Made by a program: the position numbers and the translations under genes
Shown here: piece after piece, positions 50,469-57,990 of the stretch
Position numbering within the stretch: position 1 is the first letter of the stretch
How the letters are laid out: every line of letters starts with the position of its first letter
Source: Amycolatopsis eburnea
Lineage (GTDB): Bacteria > Actinomycetota > Actinomycetes > Mycobacteriales > Pseudonocardiaceae
Assembly (NCBI RefSeq): GCF_003937945.1
Contig: NZ_RSEC01000061.1
Span: forward strand, 310,001 to 374,000
Reading direction: 5' to 3'
DNA length: 64,000 nt
Notes under the pieces: generated by a model
Seen by the model: only the letters and a program-made list of their open reading frames with translations
Database searches by the model: none
Told to the model about the DNA's origin: nothing

Positions 50469-51066
50469 CCCGGTCGAGACCGTGGCGGGCGAGTTCGCGG
50501 CCGGCGAGCTCTTCGATGACGTCGCGGTCCCGCTCGCGCCAGCCCGTGGCCACGTCGTCCCCGGAAGCCAGGCGCCGCAGGGGTTGTGTCGTCAGGGCCC
50601 GCAAGGCGAGCAGGTCGAGGCCCTCGTCCCCGAGGGCGCGCAGCCGCGCGGCGGCGGTGGCCTGCCGGGCGAAGTGCCAGCGCAACGGGAGCCAGGTCAC
50701 GACGAGCGTGAGCACCGGCAGCACGACGATGATCGCCGCCATCCACCACGCCAGGCTCTCCACGGCTTCGATCTGCCAGCGGCCGGCGTCGGCGAGCTGG
50801 GTGCCGACGTTCGAACCGCCGTGCAGCGCGTTGGCGAGCGCGTCGCCGACGAGCGGGATGCCGCCGGCCGAGTTCGCGGCGCCGTCGAAGGTGCCGCGGA
50901 GCCCGGTTCCGGCGTTCACGAGGCCGTCGCCGGGGGCGCGCAGCTTCAGCACCTGGTCGTACACCGAGGTGGCCAGCCAGACCGCGAAGACGACGAGCAG
51001 CAGGGCGAGCAAGTCGCTGACGAGCTGGGCGGTGCGGCGGATCGGCCGTTCGGCGTAGAGCTGCAT
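50428..51066 (-). CDS. membrane protein with two helices and an extracellular loop
   Basis: 212 residues; ATG at 51064-51066 preceded by AAAGG. Helices at about 16-36 (LVSDLLALLLVVFAVWLATS) and 107-132 (WWMAAIIVVLPVLTLVVTWL) bracket a Gly/Ala-rich loop (GTFDGAANSAGGIPLVGDAL). The cytoplasmic tail is charged and helical (LRALGDEGLDLLALRALTTQ). I do not recognise a named family, but similar two-helix proteins are common in actinomycetes. Confidence 0.75.
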   Translation of the reverse strand: MQLYAERPIRRTAQLVSDLLALLLVVFAVWLATSVYDQVLKLRAPGDGLVNAGTGLRGTFDGAANSAGGIPLVGDALANALHGGSNVGTQLADAGRWQIEAVESLAWWMAAIIVVLPVLTLVVTWLPLRWHFARQATAAARLRALGDEGLDLLALRALTTQPLRRLASGDDVATGWRERDRDVIEELAGRELARHGLDRVSAGPAAARPSGR

Positions 51067-51144
51067 CGGGGACGCCTTTCGCGGTGGGGGAGCGCGGCCA
51101 CGGCAACGTACCCGCCCGGCGTCGGCGCGAACCGGCGACTCGAT

Positions 51145-51162
51145 CTATGACAGCGGTCATAG
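51145..51162. promoter_or_regulatory. operator copy 1, CTATGAC-N4-GTCATAG
   Basis: Perfect seven-base arms with spacer AGCG. One of three copies (51145, 51195, 51669) around the acetyltransferase/TetR pair. Confidence 0.8.
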
Positions 51163-51194
51163 TGTGCCGGCGGTCATGGTGTGCTCTCATGGGA

Positions 51195-51212
51195 CTATGA
51201 CAACCGTCATAG
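51195..51212. promoter_or_regulatory. operator copy 2, overlapping the acetyltransferase start
   Basis: CTATGAC-AACC-GTCATAG, perfect arms, 50 bp from copy 1. The ATG of the acetyltransferase is inside the left arm, so occupation would block transcription or initiation. Confidence 0.8.
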
Positions 51213-51844
51213 AGATCCGCGAGGCCGATCGCGACCCGGTCGGCGCGTTGGTCGCGGCGTGCTCGCCGGACAGCTTGCGGCGCCGCTTCATGATGGGCGG
51301 GCCCGCGGAGCCGGCCGAGGTCTTCCGGCGCTACCAGCGCTTCCTGCTCGCCGGGCCGCCGGCCGGTGTCGCGCTGCTCGCGTCCCGGGGCGGCACCCCC
51401 GTCGGCCTGCTGAACTTCGTCTCGGAAACCCCGGGCGCGGCCGAAATCGGCGTCCTGGTCGCCGACGCGTGGCAGCGGCAGGGGATCGGCAGCGCGCTGA
51501 GCCGGTGGCTGTGGGCGTCCGGGCGGTGGGCGGGGTGGACCGTGCGGGCCACCGTCCAGGCCGGGAACACCGGGGCCGAAGCGTTGCTGCTGGGCCAGGG
51601 CTTCCGGCCGGTGCCGACGTACGAGCGGGGCGAGCGCGACTTCGCGCTGGTGGTCCCCGACTGGGCTATCATGACGGACGTCATGAAGGAGGCAGCCGAT
51701 GACGAGGACGCCGCGCGAGCGGATGGTGCTCAGCGCCGCGCAACTGGTGCGGATCCACGGTGTCGGGGCGACCGGCATGCGGGACGTGGCCGTCCACGCC
51801 GAAGCTCCGCGGGGGTCCCTGCAGCACTACTTCCCGGGCGGTAA
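51197..51844 (+). CDS. GNAT-family acetyltransferase with run-on C-terminus
   Basis: 215 residues from the ATG at 51197; in-frame ATG or GTG codons further up are possible. Residues 1-150 are a GNAT fold: ADRDPVGALVAACSPDSLRR, GVALLASRGGTPVGLLNFVS and acetyl-CoA loop VLVADAWQRQGIGSALSRWL. The domain ends near FALVVPDW (about 155). The frame then continues 60 residues, 146 bp of it inside the TetR gene, as arginine-rich sequence with no family support, so the natural stop seems to have been lost. Regulated by the operators at its start. Confidence 0.8.
   Translation: MTTVIEIREADRDPVGALVAACSPDSLRRRFMMGGPAEPAEVFRRYQRFLLAGPPAGVALLASRGGTPVGLLNFVSETPGAAEIGVLVADAWQRQGIGSALSRWLWASGRWAGWTVRATVQAGNTGAEALLLGQGFRPVPTYERGERDFALVVPDWAIMTDVMKEAADDEDAARADGAQRRATGADPRCRGDRHAGRGRPRRSSAGVPAALLPGR
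51669..51686. promoter_or_regulatory. operator copy 3, upstream of TetR
   Basis: TCATGAC-GGAC-GTCATGA, perfect arms; same ATGAC-N4-GTCAT core as copies 1 and 2. It sits just before the AAGGAGG site of the tetR gene, inside the acetyltransferase frame, and supports autoregulation. Confidence 0.75.
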
Positions 51845-52298
51845 GGACCAGCTGATCGCCGAAGCGGTCGCGTGGGCGGGCGACTACGCGGCCCGGCGGG
51901 TGGCGCGCGTCGTCACCAAGATCGAGAACCCGACGCCCGGCAAGCTCTTCGCGGCGATGGCGGGCCAGTGGCGCGACCAGTTCACCGACGACGGTTTCGA
52001 CGCGGGCTGCCCCTTGGTCGCGACCGTCGCCGACACGGCGGCCACCAGCGACAGCCTCCGCGAAGCCGTCGGCAAGGCCTTCGACGGCTGGCAGCGCCCG
52101 GTCGCCACCGCCCTGGAGCAGCTGGGCGTTCCGCCGTCCCGCAGCGCCTCGCTGGCGGTCCTCATGCTGAGCACGCTGGAGGGCGCGATCGTCCTGGCCC
52201 GGGCCCACCGGGACGTCGCGCCGCTCGAGACGGTGGTCGAGGAACTGCGCCCGCTGCTCGACGGCGCCGTCGACCGGCGGCGCCGTCGCGAGATCTGA
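51699..52298 (+). CDS. TetR-family regulator (LmrA/YxaF-like)
   Basis: 199 residues; AAGGAGG six bases before the ATG. HTH: MVLSAAQLVRIHGVGATGMR, HAEAPRGSLQHYFPGGKDQL with the GGK ending. The C-terminal domain has CPLVATVADTAATSDSLREA, as in LmrA/YxaF-type TetR proteins. It most likely represses itself and the acetyltransferase through the three ATGAC-N4-GTCAT dyads. Confidence 0.9.
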   Translation: MTRTPRERMVLSAAQLVRIHGVGATGMRDVAVHAEAPRGSLQHYFPGGKDQLIAEAVAWAGDYAARRVARVVTKIENPTPGKLFAAMAGQWRDQFTDDGFDAGCPLVATVADTAATSDSLREAVGKAFDGWQRPVATALEQLGVPPSRSASLAVLMLSTLEGAIVLARAHRDVAPLETVVEELRPLLDGAVDRRRRREI

Positions 52299-52417
52299 GG
52301 TGTACGCGCCGATGGCGTCCCACCTGGAGACCGAGCGGTGGATAAGCTCGGGCTCGAGCGGCACCACGTGTCCACAGAGGACAGCGGAGACGTCGTCTGG
52401 CTGACCCGCGCACTGCC

Positions 52418-53548
52418 CTAAAGTTCCCGGAAGAACTCCCGGATGTCGCGCACCAGCACGTCCGGCGCCTGCAGTGACGCGAAGTGCCCGCCGGTGTCGT
52501 ACTCCGACCACCGCGTCACCGTGTTGGACAGCTCGGCCAGCCCCCGGAGCGCGTGATCACCGCGGAAGTTCGCCACCGCCGTCGGGACGCCGGACGGGGC
52601 CGGGCGCTCGCCCCAGCCGTCCTGGCCCGCTTCCAGGTAGAGGCGCGCCGCCGAGCCCGCGGTGCCGGTGAGCCAGAAGATCGTCACGTCGGTCAGGATC
52701 GCGTCCCACGACACGGCCGTCTGCCGTGTCGCCGAAGGGTCCCAGTCGACGAACCACTCCAGGTTCCACGCGAGCTGCCCGGCGGGGGAGTCGTTCAGCG
52801 CGTACGCCAGCGTCTGCGGGCGCGTCGCCATCTGCGTCGCGTACCCCGAGTGGGCGTACCACCAGACCTCGTTCTCCCGCGCGCGTTTCCGGTCCTCTTC
52901 GGACAGCCGCTCGAGGTCGCCCGGCGCCGTCGGCACCCCGGCGTTCGCGACGGCGTTGACGTGCACCCCGAGCACCGACGACGGCGCGACGCGGCCCAGT
53001 TCCGGCGAGACGATGCTGCCGAAGTCGCCGCCCTGGGCGCCGTAGCGCTCGTAGCCGAGGCGCCGCATCAGCTCGGCCCACGCCCGGGCCGTGCGGCGCG
53101 TGTTCCAGCCCGGCTCGGCCGTCGGGCCGGAGAACGCGAAGCCGGGCACCGACGGGGCGACGACGTGGAAGGCGTCGGCCGGGTCGCCGCCGTGGGCGCG
53201 CGGGTCGGTGAGCGGGCCGAGGACGTCGAGGAAGTCGGCGACCGTGCTCGGCCAGCCGTGGGTCAGGATGAGCGGCTTCGCGCCGGGTTCGGGGGAGCGG
53301 ACGTGGAGGAAGTGCACGCGCTGGCCGTCGATCGTGGTCGTGAACTGCGGGAACGCGTTGAGCCGCGCTTCCTGCGCACGCCAGTCGAAATCGCTTTGCC
53401 AGTACTCGACCAGCTCGCGGAGGTAGGGCTCGCTGACGCCGTACGCCCACCCCACGCCGGGCAGCTCGCCCGGCCAGCGGGTGCGGGCGAGCCGGTGGCG
53501 CAGCTCGTCGAGGTCGACCTGCGGGACGTCGATGCGGAAGGGATCCAT
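52418..53548 (-). CDS. epoxide hydrolase (EHN-type alpha/beta hydrolase)
   Basis: 376 residues; ATG at 53546-53548 with GAGGG eight bases upstream (a GTG three codons earlier has no room for a ribosome site). Residues 5-110 are the EHN N-terminal domain (DELRHRLARTRWPGELPGVG). Core: oxyanion HGWPS, nucleophile aspartate in GAQGGDFGS, tyrosine-bearing lid region, and the terminal GGHFAS histidine. It opens epoxides by an alkyl-enzyme mechanism; the substrate is unknown. Divergent from the WYL regulator. Confidence 0.92.
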   Translation of the reverse strand: MDPFRIDVPQVDLDELRHRLARTRWPGELPGVGWAYGVSEPYLRELVEYWQSDFDWRAQEARLNAFPQFTTTIDGQRVHFLHVRSPEPGAKPLILTHGWPSTVADFLDVLGPLTDPRAHGGDPADAFHVVAPSVPGFAFSGPTAEPGWNTRRTARAWAELMRRLGYERYGAQGGDFGSIVSPELGRVAPSSVLGVHVNAVANAGVPTAPGDLERLSEEDRKRARENEVWWYAHSGYATQMATRPQTLAYALNDSPAGQLAWNLEWFVDWDPSATRQTAVSWDAILTDVTIFWLTGTAGSAARLYLEAGQDGWGERPAPSGVPTAVANFRGDHALRGLAELSNTVTRWSEYDTGGHFASLQAPDVLVRDIREFFREL

Positions 53549-53570
53549 GTCCGGCACCCTCTCGCCCGTG

Positions 53571-53589
53571 TAGGACAGAAGCGGTCCTA
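53571..53589. promoter_or_regulatory. inverted repeat in epoxide hydrolase/WYL divergent region
   Basis: TAGGAC-N7-GTCCTA, perfect six-base arms, in the 62-bp gap between the two divergent starts. Candidate site for the WYL regulator. Confidence 0.55.
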
Positions 53590-53610
53590 GATGTCCGGCA
53601 GACTCGCAGC

Positions 53611-54546
53611 ATGCGCGAAACCCGCCTGCTCCGGCTCCTGTCGCTGCTCCAGCTGCACCGCGACTGGTCCGGCACCGAGCTGGCCGAGCGCCTCGGCGTG
53701 ACGACCCGGACGATCCGCCGCGACGTCGACCGCCTGCGCGAACTGGGCTACCCGGTGCACGCGGCGATGGGCCCGATCGGCGGCTACCGCCTGGGCGCGG
53801 GCGCGGAACTCCCGCCGCTGCTGCTCGACGACGACGAAGCGGTCGCGGTGGTGGTCGGCCTGCACGCGGGCGGCGTCTCGGGGCTGGAAGAGGCGTCGCT
53901 GCGGGCGCTGACGAAGGTCGAGCAGGTCCTGCCGTCCCGGCTGCGGCACCGCGTGGCGGCGCTGGAGGCGAGCGTGCTGGCGCTCCCGGCTCGCGGCCCG
54001 GTGGTGGCGGCGGACGTGCTCACCGCGGTGTCGGCGGCGATCCGCGCGTCGGAAACCCTGCGTTTCGACTACGTGAGCCACGACGGCCGCGAGTCCCGCC
54101 GCGCGGTCGAGCCGCACCGCCTGGTGTCGTGGGGCCGCCGCTGGTACCTGGTCGGCTGGGACACCGGCCGCGCGGACTGGCGGACGTTCCGCGCGGACCG
54201 GCTCACCTTGCGCACGCCCAACGGCCCCCGCTTCAGCCACCGCGAACCCCCGGACGGCGACCTCACGGCGTACCTCCGGCGCACGATGGGCCGCGAGATG
54301 TGGCCGCTGCGCGCCCGGCTGAAGCTCTACGCGCCGGCGTCGGAGCTGGCGGGCCGGGTGGACGGCGAGCTGACGCCGATCGACGCGGGGACGTGCCGGC
54401 TCGAGCTGGCTTCGGATTCGTACGACATCGTGGCGTTCGTCGTGGGGATGCTCGACGTGCCGTTCGAGGTGGAATCGCCACCGGAACTGGCGAGCCGGCT
54501 CAAGGAGCTTTCGGTGCGGTACGCGTCGGCGGCCGGCAGCAGCTGA
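53611..54546 (+). CDS. DeoR-like HTH / WYL-domain regulator
   Basis: 311 residues. N-terminal winged helix (LLRLLSLLQLHRDWSGTELA, GVTTRTIRRDVDRLRELGYP) then the WYL domain with EPHRLVSWGRRWYLVGWDTG and FRADRLTLRTPN, and a C-terminal WCX extension. ATG at 53611. WYL proteins sense nucleic-acid or nucleotide ligands and control nearby genes. Its last 220 bp are overlapped by the convergent sigma-factor frame; the WYL end (EVESPPELASRLKELS) is family-like, so this gene is the genuine user of that DNA. Confidence 0.92.
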   Translation: MRETRLLRLLSLLQLHRDWSGTELAERLGVTTRTIRRDVDRLRELGYPVHAAMGPIGGYRLGAGAELPPLLLDDDEAVAVVVGLHAGGVSGLEEASLRALTKVEQVLPSRLRHRVAALEASVLALPARGPVVAADVLTAVSAAIRASETLRFDYVSHDGRESRRAVEPHRLVSWGRRWYLVGWDTGRADWRTFRADRLTLRTPNGPRFSHREPPDGDLTAYLRRTMGREMWPLRARLKLYAPASELAGRVDGELTPIDAGTCRLELASDSYDIVAFVVGMLDVPFEVESPPELASRLKELSVRYASAAGSS

Positions 54547-55010
54547 GTGGCGGTGAGCGCGCCCGCCGACACCGTGAGCGCCGCCGCCACGACGACCGCG
54601 CGGCGCCGGGCCGGGGAGCGGGCTTCGAGCCTGCGCAGCTTCGCCAGGGCGCAGTGAACAGCCGCTTCGACCGCTGCCGGCGAGAGGGCGAGGGTTTCGG
54701 CGATGTCCGCCGTACCCAGATCGAGGCCGTACCGCAGCACCAGGACTTCGCGGTACCGGCGGGGCAGCCCGTCGAGTGGCCGCTCCCGCCGCGCGCGCCG
54801 CTTCCGCGACAGCCGCACCACGCTCGCGCGGAGGCGGCGGACCACCCGGGACGGATCGGCGAGGGGATCGCGGAGCCGGGCGAACGCTTCTTGCGCGACA
54901 TCCTCGGCGTCGGCCGCGCCCAGCAGGTGGGCCAGCCGCACCAGCTCGCCGAAGTGCTGCGCGAACAGGGCCCGGAACGCGGTCTCGGCTTTCGGCACGT
55001 TGGCGGTCAC
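54327..55010 (-). CDS. SigE-type RNA polymerase sigma factor with membrane helix and run-on tail
   Basis: 227 residues from a GTG at 55008-55010. Region 2: AFRALFAQHFGELVRLAHLL, ADAEDVAQEAFARL. Region 4: LDGLPRRYREVLVLRYGLDL, LSPAAVEAAVHCALAKLRRL. One helix follows (RAVVVAAALTVSAGALTATQ). From about residue 155 the frame runs antisense through the end of the WYL gene as Ser/Thr-rich sequence; this tail has no family support. The real stop may have been lost or the tail may be tolerated. Target promoters unknown. Confidence 0.75.
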   Translation of the reverse strand: MTANVPKAETAFRALFAQHFGELVRLAHLLGAADAEDVAQEAFARLRDPLADPSRVVRRLRASVVRLSRKRRARRERPLDGLPRRYREVLVLRYGLDLGTADIAETLALSPAAVEAAVHCALAKLRRLEARSPARRRAVVVAAALTVSAGALTATQLLPAADAYRTESSLSRLASSGGDSTSNGTSSIPTTNATMSYESEASSSRHVPASIGVSSPSTRPASSDAGA

Positions 55011-55041
55011 GGGTATGCCACGCCCGAGCCGCCGCACCGGT

Positions 55042-55797
55042 TTAGGTGTGCGTCCCGCCGTCCACGCGGATCTCCGTGCCCGTGATGAACTCGCCGTCGT
55101 CCGAAGCCAGCATCGCCACCACTCCCGCCACCGCCTCCGGGCGGGCCACCGGGTTGCCGACCTCCGTGGTCAGGCCGGTCGGGAGGATCGGCAGCAGGCG
55201 GCCGAACAGCGTGAAGTCGACGTCCTGGGGCAGCCAGCTCGCCGCCGAGTCCGTGATCCCGCTCTTCACGCTGCCCGGCGCGACGCTCACCGCGCGCAGG
55301 CCCTGCTTCGCGTACTCCAGCGCCAGCGAATGCGTGAACGCCTGGATGCCGCCCTTGCTCGCGCAGTACGCCGCCATGTACGGGTGGGCGAACGACGCCG
55401 ATGTCGAGCTGAAGTTCACCACCACGCTCTTGCCGGTGGCCAGCAGGGCGGGCAGGGCCGCGCGCGTGACCAGGAACGTGCCGGTCAGGTTCACCGCCAG
55501 CACCCGGTTCCACAGCTCCAGCGACGTCTCGTGCGTGTGCGACGCCAGCAGGATGCCCGCCGCGTTGACCAGGACGTCGAGGCCGCCCAGGGTCTCGAGG
55601 GCGGACGCCACCCCGGCGGCCACCGCGGCCTCGTCCGCGACGTCCATCGGCACCGTGGCCGTGGGCAGGTCGTCGAGGCCCGTGACGTCGGTGGCGACGA
55701 CCCGCGCCCCTTCCGCCAGCAGGCGGAGCGTGGTGGCCCGGCCGATGCCGGAACCGGCGCCGGTGACGAGGATCCGGCGATCGCGCAGGCGTTCCAT
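55042..55797 (-). CDS. short-chain dehydrogenase/reductase
   Basis: 251 residues; ATG at 55795-55797 with GGTGA upstream. Classical SDR: VTGAGSGIGRATTLRLL nucleotide site, DVADEAAV with D, NAAG(I) at about 83-86, catalytic S in NFSSTSASFAHP and YCASK (Y-x3-K). VDGGTHT at the end is the usual classical-SDR close. NAD(P) preference and substrate not readable; it starts with the GST-like gene 19 bases upstream in the same direction. Confidence 0.93.
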   Translation of the reverse strand: MERLRDRRILVTGAGSGIGRATTLRLLAEGARVVATDVTGLDDLPTATVPMDVADEAAVAAGVASALETLGGLDVLVNAAGILLASHTHETSLELWNRVLAVNLTGTFLVTRAALPALLATGKSVVVNFSSTSASFAHPYMAAYCASKGGIQAFTHSLALEYAKQGLRAVSVAPGSVKSGITDSAASWLPQDVDFTLFGRLLPILPTGLTTEVGNPVARPEAVAGVVAMLASDDGEFITGTEIRVDGGTHT

Positions 55798-55815
55798 GGC
55801 GATCACCGTAGCCAG

Positions 55816-56802
55816 TCACGCCAGTGCCGGCACCCTTTCGGCTGCCGGCGGCGGGCCCGGCGGGGTGCCGTCGCCGAACGGGCGGCCGCCGAGCTGCTCG
55901 CGGTCGTGCGGGGTCAGCCAGCCCGAGACGTCCGGGCCGAGCGGGACGATCCCGGTCGGGTTCACGTTCTTGTGCACCACGTAGTAGTGCTCCTTGATCT
56001 GCGGGAAGTCGATCGTGTCGCCGAACCCGGGCGTCTGGAACAGGTCGCGCGTGTAGGCCCACAGCACCGGCAGCTCGGTGAGCTTCTGCCGGTTGCACTT
56101 GAAGTGGCCGTGGTAGACCGCGTCGAACCGGACGAGCGTGGTGAACAGCCGGACGTCGGCCTCGGTGATCGTGTCGCCGACCAGGTAGCGCTGGTTCGCG
56201 AGCCGCTCCGACAGCCAGTCCAGCCGGGCGAACAGCTTGCGGTAGGCGTGCTCGTACGCCTCCTGGGACCGGGCGAACCCGCACTGGTACACCGCGTTGT
56301 TGACGTCGGTGAAGACCTTCTCCGCGACGTCGTCGATCTCGTCGCGCAGCTTCTCCGGGTACAGCTCGGGCGCGCCGTCGCGGTGGTAGGCGGTCCACTC
56401 GGTCGACATGTCGAGGGTCATCTGCGCGAAGTCGTTGGTCACGACCTTGCCGCTCGGGACGTCGACGAACGCGGGCACGGTGATGCCGCGCGGGTACTCC
56501 GGGTCGCGCTTGAAGAACGCTTCCTGCAGCCGCTCGATGCCGAGCACCGGGTCGCGGCCGCCTTCGTCCAGGTCGAAGCTCCAGCTCCGCTCGTCGTGCA
56601 CCGGCCCGGCGATGCCCATGGACAGCACGGGTTCCAGGCCCAGCAGCCGCCGCACGATCACCGCGCGGTTCGCCCACGGGCACGCGCGGGCGACGATCAG
56701 CCGGTAGCGGCCCGGCTCGACCGGCCAGCCGTCGCGGCCGTCGGCGGTGATGCGGTCCGGGAGGTAGTTCAGGTCCCGCTGGTACTCGCCCTTGTCGCTC
56801 AT
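55816..56802 (-). CDS. glutathionyl-hydroquinone-reductase-like GST (Xi class)
   Basis: 328 residues, ATG overlapping the MarR stop (ATGA). The catalytic motif CPWANR (about residue 40) replaces the usual CPF, as in Xi-class GSTs (YqjG/ECM4). Further landmarks: DFAQMTLDMSTEWTAYHRDG, LSERLANQRYLVGDTITEAD, FKCNRQKLTELPVLWAYTRD. Those enzymes reduce S-glutathionyl hydroquinones; as actinomycetes use mycothiol, the thiol here may be mycothiol. Regulated together with its MarR, presumably by quinones or electrophiles. Confidence 0.9.
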   Translation of the reverse strand: MSDKGEYQRDLNYLPDRITADGRDGWPVEPGRYRLIVARACPWANRAVIVRRLLGLEPVLSMGIAGPVHDERSWSFDLDEGGRDPVLGIERLQEAFFKRDPEYPRGITVPAFVDVPSGKVVTNDFAQMTLDMSTEWTAYHRDGAPELYPEKLRDEIDDVAEKVFTDVNNAVYQCGFARSQEAYEHAYRKLFARLDWLSERLANQRYLVGDTITEADVRLFTTLVRFDAVYHGHFKCNRQKLTELPVLWAYTRDLFQTPGFGDTIDFPQIKEHYYVVHKNVNPTGIVPLGPDVSGWLTPHDREQLGGRPFGDGTPPGPPPAAERVPALA

Positions 56803-57287
56803 CGCGTCCTCGGCTCCTCGTCGGTCGGGGGAGCGGCGTCGAGCGCCGCGGCCAGCCGGGCCAGCACCGGACCGGCCGTCCGGATCTCCTCGGCGTTCAA
56901 GTGGTCGAACACCGAAGCCCGGACGCGGGCCAGGTGGCTCGGGTAGGCCGCCTCCAGTCTGGCCAATCCGGCGTCGGTCAGCACGGCGTTGGACGCGCGC
57001 CCGTCTTCCGTGCAGCGCCGCTTCTCGACCAGCCCGCGGCGGGTGAGGTCGTCGACCACGCGGCTGATCCGGCTCAGCGACAGGGCGGTCGTCGCCGCCA
57101 GCGCGGAGATGCGCAGCAGGCGATGCGGGGCCTCCGACAGCGCGACGAGCACGCCGTAGTCGCTGATCGTGAGACCGGTCTCCGGCAGGAACTGGTCCTC
57201 CAGCGCGCGCGGCAGGACGGTCGTGACGCGGATCAGCGACCGCCAGAACGCGGCTTCCCCGGTGTCGAGCGCGGACAGATCACCCAT
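56799..57287 (-). CDS. MarR-family regulator of the GST-like gene
   Basis: 162 residues from the ATG at 57285-57287, seven bases after a TAGAGT -10, indicating a leaderless message. Winged helix: LPETGLTISDYGVLVALSEA, LAATTALSLSRISRVVDDLT, GLVEKRRCTEDGRASNAVLT with a cysteine in the wing that could sense oxidants. Divergent from yceI; TTGCGCAA (57313-57320) is a likely operator. Confidence 0.9.
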   Translation of the reverse strand: MGDLSALDTGEAAFWRSLIRVTTVLPRALEDQFLPETGLTISDYGVLVALSEAPHRLLRISALAATTALSLSRISRVVDDLTRRGLVEKRRCTEDGRASNAVLTDAGLARLEAAYPSHLARVRASVFDHLNAEEIRTAGPVLARLAAALDAAPPTDEEPRTR

Positions 57288-57294
57288 ACCGGCG

Positions 57295-57340
57295 ACTCTA
57301 CCGAAAGCTTGCTTGCGCAACCAGCCAAAGTGAGTACAGT
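57295..57340. promoter_or_regulatory. divergent MarR/yceI promoters with dyad TTGCGCAA
   Basis: Minus strand: TAGAGT at 57295-57300, seven bases before the MarR ATG (leaderless). Plus strand: TTGCGC (57313-57318), 16 bases, TACAGT (57335-57340) toward yceI. The palindrome TTGCGCAA overlaps the yceI -35 and lies upstream of the MarR -10, so one bound MarR dimer could control both. Confidence 0.55.
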
Positions 57341-57395
57341 GTCGTTGAACCCTCAATCACCTGGGGGTCGCCACCACGAGGAGAGAAGACCAGAG

Positions 57396-57953
57396 ATGAC
57401 CAGCGCGACCACCTACCCCCAGCTGACCGGCGAATACACCCTCGACGCCGCCCACTCGCGGATCGGGTTCGTCGCCCGCCACGCCATGGTGACCAAGGTG
57501 CGCGGCAGCTTCAACGAGTTCACCGGTGCCGCGACGATCGACGGCGACGCGCCGGAGAAGTCGAGCGTCCAGGTGACCATCCAGGCGCACAGCATCGACA
57601 CCCGCAACGCCGACCGCGACGGGCACCTGAAGAGCAACGACTTCCTGTCGATGGACGAGTACCCGCAGATCACGTTCACCTCGACCGAGATCAAGCAGAC
57701 CGGCGACACCTCCTTCGACGTCACCGGCGACCTGACCATCAAGGACGTCACCCGCTCGGTGACCGTCCCGTTCGAGTTCGAGGGCTCCGCGAAGGACCCG
57801 TTCGGCAACGACCGGATCGGCTTCGAGGGCTCCACCACGATCAGCCGCAAGGACTACGGCATCACCTGGAACGCCGCGCTCGAGACCGGCGGCGTGCTGG
57901 TGAGCGACAAGGTCACGCTGGAGTTCGAGATCTCCGCGATCAAGTCCGCCTGA
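57396..57953 (+). CDS. yceI: YceI-family protein
   Basis: 185 residues; GAGGAGAG upstream of the ATG at 57396. YceI lipocalin landmarks: GEYTLDAAHSRIGFVARHAM, HLKSNDFLSMDEYPQITFTS, LTIKDVTRSVTVPFEFEG, IGFEGSTTISRKDYGITWNA. The family binds polyisoprenoid or quinone-like molecules in a beta barrel. No signal peptide, so cytoplasmic here. Sharing a control region with a MarR and quinone-reductase-like gene suggests isoprenoid-quinone or lipid stress. Confidence 0.95.
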   Translation: MTSATTYPQLTGEYTLDAAHSRIGFVARHAMVTKVRGSFNEFTGAATIDGDAPEKSSVQVTIQAHSIDTRNADRDGHLKSNDFLSMDEYPQITFTSTEIKQTGDTSFDVTGDLTIKDVTRSVTVPFEFEGSAKDPFGNDRIGFEGSTTISRKDYGITWNAALETGGVLVSDKVTLEFEISAIKSA

Positions 57954-57959
57954 CGCCGG

Positions 57960-57990
57960 GAGCGGGAACCGGGCTCACCGGTTCCCGCTC
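57960..57990. terminator. bidirectional terminator
   Basis: Perfect 13-bp stem (GAGCGGGAACCGG / CCGGTTCCCGCTC) with a five-base loop. It overlaps the last codons of the convergent TetR gene and lies seven bases after the yceI stop. Confidence 0.85.

Noticed and set aside
52299..52417. Short peptide frame ending DSGDVVWLTRALP before the epoxide hydrolase
   Set aside because: About 27 codons from a GTG without ribosome site; might be a gene remnant but no family is recognised, so not annotated.
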